DNA of 40,859 bases from a virus, in IMG/VR virus record IMGVR_UViG_3300031576_000143, positions 1 through 40,859 of that record, one strand, 5' to 3'. The notes under the pieces are model-generated. The model saw only the letters and a list, made by a program, of their open reading frames with translations, was not told where the DNA came from and did not search any database. Positions within the stretch are counted from its first letter, which is position 1; every line of letters starts with the position of its first letter. The position numbers and the translations under genes are program-made. Below are positions 31,856 through 37,412 of the stretch, one piece after another.

Positions 31856-32116
31856 AGACCGTCCCCTGCAAGGGATGCGGCAAGCCGATCGTCTGGGCGG
31901 TTGACGACAACGGCTCGAGGATCCCTACTGGATCCGCGAGCCCCGACGTATGCCATTAGGGAGCACCCCGAGGGTGTTGCCTGCATCCGCGTCAACGGTC
32001 CGACATTCAATGGGCCGCCCGTGTTCGTCTCGCATTTCGCCACCTGCCCGAAGGCATCGCAGTTCAGTGGCTCGAAGCGCGGAGGAAAGGAGGGACACGG
32101 GCGGCAACCCGAGTAA
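31852..32116 (+). pseudogene. Frameshifted small zinc-binding protein gene
   Basis: In the first frame (31852-31959) the product is MKTVPCKGCGKPIVWAVDDNGSRIPT..., then it derails and stops at 31959. In the +1 frame, LDPRAPTYAIREHPEGV...VFVSHFATCPKASQFSG continues to the stop at 32116. Together they rebuild a known small phage protein type, whose layout 'C.gCgapIvW..t..Gk..PLDp.p......vSHfaTCP.a..fr' I recall well. The shift needs one base skipped at 31927 (ATC-CCT-A-CTG). Either a programmed +1 frameshift, a real mutation or a sequencing indel explains it. The rebuilt protein would be about 87 residues with a CxxC...C zinc site. Confidence 0.7.
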
Positions 32117-32208
32117 ACCCGTTCACTGAAGGGAAGAAGCTGGACCTGGCACGTCCCAGTAGAAACGCCCGCAGTACCGAGTACCACACGCAGCACCGAA
32201 GGGAATCG

Positions 32209-32598
32209 ATGCCGCAACCTCGAGCCCACGCCAAAGACCTCCACCGACTCCTCGGCGGATCGACCCGGGCGCACCACGCCCGGGTCTCGGCGTGCCTGGA
32301 CTGGCTCGCGCTCCACAACATCCCCGCGGTCCCGATCGCCACGACCGGCATTCCCGTGCCCGGCAAGCGCGGCGGCTTCGAGCTCAAGAGCAACCCGCGC
32401 CAGGTCGGGATCTCGGACATCATCGGCTGCCTTCCGCCTGGGCGATGCAATCCGGTGGGGCAAATGCTCCTGATCGAAGTGAAGACCGGCAACGCCACGC
32501 GCACAGCGGAGCAGCGCCGCCAGCAGGAGAGATTCCGAGCAGCGGGAGCCTACTGCCTGGTGGTCCGCGACGTGCTCGAGCTCGAGGCGCTGCTGTGA
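32209..32598 (+). CDS. VRR-NUC family nuclease
   Basis: 129 residues starting at ATG 32209; the 92 bases before it hold no gene that I can support. The VRR-NUC (PD-(D/E)XK-like) core is visible: GISD70, LLIE90-V-K92 and Q102 in AEQRRQQERFRAAG. These nucleases act on branched DNA or Holliday junctions in phage recombination. A basic N-terminal 30 residues (PRAHAKDLHRLLGGSTRAHHARV) may bind DNA. Its stop overlaps the next start. Its partner set is the annealing protein and the SbcCD fusion. Confidence 0.8.
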   Translation: MPQPRAHAKDLHRLLGGSTRAHHARVSACLDWLALHNIPAVPIATTGIPVPGKRGGFELKSNPRQVGISDIIGCLPPGRCNPVGQMLLIEVKTGNATRTAEQRRQQERFRAAGAYCLVVRDVLELEALL

Positions 32599-32822
32599 AG
32601 CCGATCGGCCTGCTCGAGCTCGACAAGCTGTTCACCAAGCCGCACGACCCGGTGATGTACCAGGGCGCCGGAGCGATCATGCCGGCCGGGATCCGGCTGC
32701 GCCCGCTGTGCCATGGCCAGGCCGACTTCAGGGTGGTCTACGAACGCCCTGGGGGTTGGCTCCTGCTCGCCTGTACCACCTGCGGCATGATCGTCTGCCG
32801 CATCGCCGTGGCGAGGCTCTGA
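32595..32822 (+). CDS. Small Cys-containing protein, unknown
   Basis: 75 residues from a GTG at 32595 overlapping the nuclease stop. The sequence (KPIGLLELDKLF...PVMYQGAGAIMPAGIRLRPLCHGQADFRVVYERPGGWLLLACTTCGMIVCRIAVARL) has CTTC and a further C that could form a half zinc ribbon. It overlaps the next gene by one base. Unknown function. Confidence 0.55.
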   Translation: MKPIGLLELDKLFTKPHDPVMYQGAGAIMPAGIRLRPLCHGQADFRVVYERPGGWLLLACTTCGMIVCRIAVARL

Positions 32823-33787
32823 TGCCCTGGTACGCGATCGACACCGACCTCGAGGGGAACGACAAGTTCCACGCCTTCGTCACCCGGCGGGGGTGGTCGA
32901 CGGATAGGGGGCTGGCGTTCTTCTACCGCTTCTGGCGGACCGTCCGCCGGCATGCTCCGAGGGGGGTGATCACCCACTGGACCGACGCCTACCTGGGGGC
33001 CCAAATCGGGCTCGCCCGGCCGTCCGGAATCCTGGCCGATCTGACCGAGTTGCGCTTCGTCGACCGGGTCGGAAACGAGCTTGTCGTCCATGAATGGCTC
33101 GAGCGGAACGGAAAGTGGATAAAAGACACTCGATGGAGCAAGGGCGGAAGCGAAACAGAAGCACCACCGAACCGCAACGACTTACCCGGAAACGTCCGCC
33201 CTAGAAAGGCGGACCGTCCTCCTTTTTCAGGCGGACCGTCCGCCCCCTCGCGCGCGCGCGCGGAGCAGGAGCAGGAGCAGAGCAGGAGCAGAGCAGAGCA
33301 GGAACCAGAATCTAGATCTATCGAACCAGCTAGCCAGCATCAGACGCCTGTACCAGTCCCGGAGGAACCCCCGCTGGCTGGCTCGGCGCGCAAGCGCTCA
33401 CACCCCGAACCGGACCCAGAGTCCGACCCCCGCATGCGCCAGGTGCTCGACCAACTCCAGGCTCAGTACCCCGACCAGGACGTCGACCTGACCTGGGCCA
33501 AGGTCATCGCCCGGCACCGCGAGAAACCCTTCACCGGCGACCTCGAGTTCGTGCTCCGTGCCTGGGTGGCCCAGGCCCACACCCTAGGCACCGAGCGACG
33601 TGCCAACCCCGAGGCCTCCGCCGAACGCAGCGCCGAAGTCCTAGACCGCCTCGAGCAGGACCGCCAGCGGGCCGACGCTGATCGCATCGCCCATCCCGGC
33701 GGCGCTGCCCAAGCACTCGGCCAGGTGCAGCAGCTCATCGACGGAACCACGCTCGCTATGCCAACCACCCGGACGCGGGGACCGTGA
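32822..33787 (+). CDS. Probable replication initiator / replisome organiser
   Basis: 321 residues from ATG 32822, where the preceding TGA shares its last base. Residues 1-105 (MPWYAIDTDLEGNDKFHAFVTRRGWSTDRGLAFFYRFWRTVRRHAP...VTELRFVDRVGNELVVHEW) resemble the winged-helix N-domain of phage replisome organisers. A low-complexity Arg/Glu/Gln linker (residues about 140-190, including EQEQEQSRSRAEQEPESRS) follows. The C-terminal 110 residues (MRQVLDQLQAQYPDQDVDLTWAKVIARHREKPF) look like a DnaD-type module. The gene carries three full copies and one half copy of a 15-bp palindrome, as lambda's O gene carries its origin. It probably initiates theta replication using host enzymes. Confidence 0.6.
   Translation: MPWYAIDTDLEGNDKFHAFVTRRGWSTDRGLAFFYRFWRTVRRHAPRGVITHWTDAYLGAQIGLARPSGILADLTELRFVDRVGNELVVHEWLERNGKWIKDTRWSKGGSETEAPPNRNDLPGNVRPRKADRPPFSGGPSAPSRARAEQEQEQSRSRAEQEPESRSIEPASQHQTPVPVPEEPPLAGSARKRSHPEPDPESDPRMRQVLDQLQAQYPDQDVDLTWAKVIARHREKPFTGDLEFVLRAWVAQAHTLGTERRANPEASAERSAEVLDRLEQDRQRADADRIAHPGGAAQALGQVQQLIDGTTLAMPTTRTRGP
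32934..32948. repeat. 15-bp palindrome, copy 1
   Basis: GGCGGACCGTCCGCC, a perfect palindrome around a central C (32941), in the initiator gene. It is read in the codon frame W-R-T-V-R-R, different from the two other copies, so the amino-acid sequence is not what keeps it conserved. Confidence 0.8.
33179..33244. repeat. 22-bp-phased palindromic iterons (candidate origin)
   Basis: Three adjacent 22-base units end in the same element. At 33186-33200 the right half is intact (GTCCGCC). At 33208-33222 it is GGCGGACCGTCCTCC (one mismatch). At 33230-33244 it is the perfect palindrome GGCGGACCGTCCGCC. Centres lie at 33193, 33215 and 33237, i.e. exactly 22 bases apart (two helical turns). The last two are read in different frames (A-D-R-P-P and G-G-P-S-A), which shows DNA-level selection. 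This fits origin iterons or ParB/parS-like sites. A (CG)7 tract and an AGCAGG microsatellite follow. Confidence 0.75.
33249..33302. repeat. (CG)7 tract followed by AGCAGG/AGAGC microsatellite
   Basis: Seven CG dinucleotides (33249-33262) lead into about 40 bases of AGCAGG and AGCAG units. They encode RARAEQEQEQSRSRAEQEP, a disordered linker. Such tracts slip easily during replication, so linker length may vary between isolates. The (CG)7 tract can form Z-DNA in supercoiled DNA. Confidence 0.7.
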
Positions 33788-33848
33788 CCGCTAGCAACTT
33801 GCCCGGGGGGAGTATCGAGCCACGGACGTGTCCACGGGGGAGCGAGCG

Positions 33849-34265
33849 ATGCAGAACCGACCAGCACCAGCGAAATACACCGGCACGGGCAAGGTCCGCG
33901 TCCTGCCGCCGGGCGTGAGCGGGGAGGATCTGGCCGAGAAGCGGGATCGAAAGCCGACGCCAATCGCTCAGTCTCGGGCTCGGGGAGCGCTCCGCGCCCA
34001 ACGCGAGGCGATCGATAATCCCGGGAAGTCACGAGCCGCCGTGCGCAAGCGCCGCCGGCCCCAGCACTGCGGGCTATGTGATCAGCTGGGCCACAACGCC
34101 CTCACCTGCCCACAGCGCGCTCGGGCGGGAAGGCGGGAAGGCGGGAAGGCCTCACCAGCCGATGGCGAGCGAACCATCGTGATCACGAAGGCGATCGCCA
34201 TCCGAGTCCGGGTGCATGAACGGACCGATGGCGTAGACGTCTCGATGACGGTGGAGGAGCCGTGA
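33849..34265 (+). CDS. CCHC zinc-knuckle protein
   Basis: 138 residues from ATG 33849, chosen for GGGGGAG upstream. A GTG at 33828 would add seven residues. Basic residues (VRKRRRPQH) precede CGLCDQLGHNALTCP, an exact C-x2-C-x4-H-x4-C zinc knuckle like those of retroviral nucleocapsid and eukaryotic RNA-binding proteins. A second domain (ERTIVITKAIAIRVRVHERTDGVDVSMTVEEP) is beta-rich. The knuckle predicts single-stranded nucleic acid binding. It is the last gene of the early block, next to the initiator. Confidence 0.65.
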   Translation: MQNRPAPAKYTGTGKVRVLPPGVSGEDLAEKRDRKPTPIAQSRARGALRAQREAIDNPGKSRAAVRKRRRPQHCGLCDQLGHNALTCPQRARAGRREGGKASPADGERTIVITKAIAIRVRVHERTDGVDVSMTVEEP

Positions 34266-34416
34266 ATGCGCGCAGACGTCTGCAAAAAAAACGCCTACCG
34301 GAAAACGAACGTTAGGGGGTATAACGCCGCTCAGCAGACTGCCGCGCGCCGCCCGGCGCCGGCGACGGGGTGGGAACGGGTGGGTGAGAGGGCCGCGAAG
34401 CGGCCGGGAGGGGTGG
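34266..34416 (+). promoter_or_regulatory. Intergenic region before the late operon
   Basis: This gap, 151 bases, holds a perfect 12-bp palindrome (GCAGACGTCTGC, 34272-34283), eight A's directly after it (34284-34291), an AACGTT palindrome (34308-34313), TATAAC at 34320-34325 and a run of four G-tracts at 34367-34384. It lies between the early block and the secreted-protein/terminase genes, so it is the best candidate for the main late promoter. No good -35 box is visible. Confidence 0.5.
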
Positions 34417-34998
34417 ATGATGCGGGGAGCTTCGAGATTCGCGGCCTTCATGCTCGGTGCGCTGATCGCGCTGTGCGCAGTCGTCCCGGCATTCGCGCAG
34501 CTTCCGATCGCGGATCGCTACGATCTCAAGAACCGAACGTTCAAGTCGGGCGTCAATGCGCTCGGCTTCGTCGATTCGTCGACGATCAGCATCAACGGCG
34601 CGATCGGCACCACCGGGACACTCGACACCCTGGTCGCGATCGACACCGCGCAGTGGTTTTGGGGACACAGCTCGACGCCGGCGACGGCACACGGCTGCGC
34701 ACGGCTGTCCGTGTACGGCGGCGCCAACACCTCGATGGATTCGATCTTCGTTGCGATCCAAACCAGCAGCGACGGCACCACCTGGGGCCAGAACGCGACC
34801 TTCATCGCCCTGGTCGGGACCTCGGGCGACGAGTACATCAGCGGGCCGATCACCTGCGACTCCGACGCCGTGGGCACGACTGGAGCCGGTACCCCATGGC
34901 TGCAGCGCTGGTGGCGGCCGATCATCCGCGCCGACGGCAACACTGCGGCGGTGTGGACCGGGGCCAAGGTGCGGCTCGACTTCCTGCGAGTTCGCTAG
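34417..34998 (+). CDS. Secreted beta-rich protein with Sec signal peptide, 2
   Basis: 193 residues from ATG 34417 (an ATG at 34420 follows directly), preceded by GGGAGGGGTGG. The signal is MRGASRFAAFMLGALIALCAVVPAFA, with AFA-Q as the likely cleavage site. The mature part (LPIADRYDLKNRTFKSGVNALGFVDSSTISINGAIGTTG...) is Gly/Thr/Ser-rich and beta-predicted. It ends WWRPIIRADGNTAAVWTGAKVRLDFLRVR, similar in style to the end of the protein at 15883. It precedes the terminase genes. Possible role: surface modification of the infected host. Confidence 0.7.
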   Translation: MMRGASRFAAFMLGALIALCAVVPAFAQLPIADRYDLKNRTFKSGVNALGFVDSSTISINGAIGTTGTLDTLVAIDTAQWFWGHSSTPATAHGCARLSVYGGANTSMDSIFVAIQTSSDGTTWGQNATFIALVGTSGDEYISGPITCDSDAVGTTGAGTPWLQRWWRPIIRADGNTAAVWTGAKVRLDFLRVR

Positions 34999-35010
34999 TC
35001 GAATCGGTGG

Positions 35011-35070
35011 CCCCCCGCGCGGCACGCTAACGGGACGGCGCGCGCGCGCGGGGGGAGGGGTGGGGAGGGG
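35011..35070 (+). promoter_or_regulatory. Strong GC hairpin and quadruplex-type leader of the small terminase gene
   Basis: CCCCCCGCGCG (35011-35021) pairs with CGCGCGGGGGG (35045-35055), an 11-bp GC stem. Directly after it, GGGGGG-A-GGGG-T-GGGG-A-GGGG (35050-35069) has one-base loops, the most stable quadruplex type on RNA. The start GTG at 35070 follows at once. Packaging sites usually lie near the small terminase gene, so this hairpin is worth testing as a packaging signal too. Confidence 0.55.
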
Positions 35071-35651
35071 TGGCGGTGGGACGGATCCGGGGTGCGAAGG
35101 AACGCAAGAGCGCGGTGAAGGCCGCGGCGGTCAGGAAGAACGCCAAGCGGCCACGGCCGAAGCGCCGCATGACGTCTGCGGCCGCGGCGCAGGTTGCCAC
35201 CGATCCGGACATCAAGGCTCAGGTCAAGGAAACCATCAACCGCCTGCGCACCGCCCACTGGCCGACCTGCGAGGAGCTGGTCCGCCAGGTGCTGCAGGAC
35301 GATCTCCGTGATGGGCAGGGCAAGCCGCTGACGGAGCCGATCTATGTCAACGGCTCGATCGCCCTCGATTCGCGCGGCCGACCGCGCAGGGTCCGGGTCC
35401 ACGTCACCCCCTCGCAGCGGGTCATGGTCGCCCAGGATCTCTGGGACCGCACCGGGTTCACGCGCCAGACGACGACCCGGCTCGAGGGTGGTGACGGGCT
35501 GCCCGAGTTGGTATTCCGCCGGATCGGCTTCTCGAAGCCTTCGGCGCTGCAGGAGCCGGGCCCGGAGCCGAAGAGCAACGGGCACGACGGCAACAGTGCG
35601 GAGCACCCCGGGGGCGGGGAGTCGGAAATCCCGCCGCCGGCGGTGCACTGA
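35070..35651 (+). CDS. Small terminase subunit (putative)
   Basis: 193 residues from a GTG at 35070. The N-terminus is very basic (GRIRGAKERKSAVKAAAVRKNAKRPRPKRRM), followed by a helical region (DIKAQVKETINRLRTAHWPTCEELVRQVLQDDL) suited to oligomerisation. A C-terminal acidic/proline tail closes the protein (EPGPEPKSNGHDGNSAEHPGGGESEIPPPAVH). It lies directly upstream of the large terminase gene, where the DNA-recognising small subunit normally is. No typical DUF is recognised, so this is positional. Confidence 0.6.
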   Translation: MAVGRIRGAKERKSAVKAAAVRKNAKRPRPKRRMTSAAAAQVATDPDIKAQVKETINRLRTAHWPTCEELVRQVLQDDLRDGQGKPLTEPIYVNGSIALDSRGRPRRVRVHVTPSQRVMVAQDLWDRTGFTRQTTTRLEGGDGLPELVFRRIGFSKPSALQEPGPEPKSNGHDGNSAEHPGGGESEIPPPAVH

Positions 35652-35658
35652 GGCGCGC

Positions 35659-37218
35659 GTGCGAGCATGGGCCGGGGCGGTGGTGGGGCTGGCGATGACG
35701 GTGGGGCTCGGTAGTACCGGATCCGAGGCGGGGCGCTTGTCCCCCGGCCCCTCTTTGGTCCGGGAAATCGCACCGAACTGTTACGCCCAGGAGCGGTTGC
35801 AGGTCAGCACCTCGCCCACGATCGTGTGGTCGTCGATCGTGCGCCGCGGCAAGAGCTACGGCGCCTGCATGAAGGCGGTCGAGACCGCGCTCGCACTCCC
35901 CGGGATCCCGATCGCTCTGACCCGGCTCGAGCGCGCCTCGATGGACGACTCGACGCTCGAGAGCATGCGCAAGCTGCTGGGCATCCCGCTCTACAACCGG
36001 CTGTGGAAGCAGTCCGCCTCGAGCTTCCTGTTCCCGCCGGTGCGCTGCGACGACGGCGAGCTGCGCCAATCGAAGATCGTGGTGTTCGGCCTGGTGGATC
36101 CGGGCCGCAAGCTGTCGACCGAATACGGTCTGTTCATCGTCGACCAGGCCGAGCAGATCGAGCGCGAGCATCTGGGCCTCATGCAGACCCGTCTCAACTT
36201 CACCGACCCATGGGTCGAACGGCGTGCGCAGGAACTGGGGCTCGCGCCCCGCCAAATGGTGCTGATCTGCAATGCGGACGACCCCGAGCACTGGCTCAAC
36301 GTCGACTTCGAAATCGAGTCTGGTGGGATGCGTGAGGAGATCGACCGCAAGACCGGCAACGTGCGCTTCGAGGTCATCCTGTCCCAGGAGTCGGACAACC
36401 AGGAGAACCTGACCGACGATTACCGCGACCGCCTAGCCGAGCTCGACGGCACGGTATGGGGCGAGCGGCTCGGGCACGGTCGCTGGGTGCGAGCCGAGGG
36501 CCTGGTCTACGGACAGCACTACAACCCGGTCGTGAACCAGATCGATCGTCCGCAATCCTGGGCGCGCTGGGGCGGGTACCCGCCGCCCGAGTGGCCGCGC
36601 TACCGGTCCTTCGACTTCGGCACGAACCATCCGTTCACGGTTGCCTGGTACGCCGGCATCGGGTCCGGGTCGCGCGAGCAGCTGGTGTGCTATCGGGAGG
36701 GCTACGGGACCGACCGGGCTCCCTCGGATTGGGCCAAGTGGATCATCGAGCAGGAGCGCCGCGAGCTCGCGGCGCGGCGCGCGGGCCTCGCGGACGAGGA
36801 CGAAGCGCGAAACCTGCGTCCCTACCTGACCGAGTTCCACGTCACCGAGAGCTGGAGCGACCACGACCTGGCATGGCGCAACGAGCTCGCCAAGGCCGGG
36901 GTGTGGACGGCGCCGGCGGTGAAGGACATCGAGGCCGGGATCGGTGTCATGCAGGCGTGGCTCAAGCAGCGGCGCTTGCTCTACGTGCGCGACATGCTGG
37001 CGCACGACCCCGACCCGCGCCTGATCCGAGAGAAGCTGCCGACGTCGGTGCTGCGCGAGTTCGGGCGCTACCGCTGGCCCAAGCGCCAGGACACCCTGAG
37101 CGACGCCTCGGCCAAGCGGTTCAACGTCCCGGTCGATCGCGACAACCACGGACTCGACCGGGATCGCTACATGGTCGTCTCCCATGGCCAGGTGCGCCGG
37201 ATCGGGCTCTTCGGGTGA
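35659..37218 (+). CDS. Large terminase subunit (packaging ATPase-nuclease)
   Basis: 519 residues from GTG 35659 (ATG 35695 is an alternative). The Walker A is deviant, SIVRRGKS (K65-S66), typical of terminases with an Arg-Arg before GKS. Walker B is LFIVDQAE (D162, Q163): the usual catalytic Glu position carries Gln, with a following Glu. A coupling-like motif is LICNADDPEHWLN. The nuclease half begins at YRSFDFGTNHPFTVAWYAG and runs to the C-terminus (TLSDASAKRFNVPVDRDNHGLDRDRYMV). The enzyme pumps DNA into proheads and cuts concatemers. The upstream 35 residues look unrelated to the family, so ATG 35695 may be the true start. Confidence 0.85.
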   Translation: MRAWAGAVVGLAMTVGLGSTGSEAGRLSPGPSLVREIAPNCYAQERLQVSTSPTIVWSSIVRRGKSYGACMKAVETALALPGIPIALTRLERASMDDSTLESMRKLLGIPLYNRLWKQSASSFLFPPVRCDDGELRQSKIVVFGLVDPGRKLSTEYGLFIVDQAEQIEREHLGLMQTRLNFTDPWVERRAQELGLAPRQMVLICNADDPEHWLNVDFEIESGGMREEIDRKTGNVRFEVILSQESDNQENLTDDYRDRLAELDGTVWGERLGHGRWVRAEGLVYGQHYNPVVNQIDRPQSWARWGGYPPPEWPRYRSFDFGTNHPFTVAWYAGIGSGSREQLVCYREGYGTDRAPSDWAKWIIEQERRELAARRAGLADEDEARNLRPYLTEFHVTESWSDHDLAWRNELAKAGVWTAPAVKDIEAGIGVMQAWLKQRRLLYVRDMLAHDPDPRLIREKLPTSVLREFGRYRWPKRQDTLSDASAKRFNVPVDRDNHGLDRDRYMVVSHGQVRRIGLFG

Positions 37219-37412
37219 AGCCCCGCACGCGCCAGGCCACGGGCAGCGTCCTGCTCGCTGCCGGCCTTGTTTGCGGCGCCTGGGGCGTCTTCGCCACGCT
37301 AGGGACCTGGATGGTGCGCATGATTCAGGCCGGGAACTTGTTCTGGGCCGTCATGCTGTGTGGGGCGACGCTGACGCTGGTCGGATACGCCATGATCCGG
37401 AGCGTGCGATGA
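37215..37412 (+). CDS. Two-pass membrane protein between terminase and portal
   Basis: 65 residues from GTG 37215, overlapping the terminase stop and the portal start by four bases each. Two transmembrane segments are plain: SVLLAAGLVCGAWGVFATLGTWM and LFWAVMLCGATLTLVGYAMI. Small two-helix proteins in this position are unexplained. A holin-like or membrane-associated packaging accessory is possible. Confidence 0.6.
   Translation: MKPRTRQATGSVLLAAGLVCGAWGVFATLGTWMVRMIQAGNLFWAVMLCGATLTLVGYAMIRSVR

Noticed and set aside
32117-32208. Possible small RNA or gene before the VRR-NUC gene
   Set aside because: Only a weak GTACCGAGTAC inverted repeat, no T-run or open frame with a ribosome-binding site.
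34266-35030. + frame beginning MRADVCKKNAY overlapping the secreted-protein gene
   Set aside because: Becomes Arg/His-rich nonsense across the signal-peptide protein; no ribosome-binding site; the 34417 frame has a clear signal and start.
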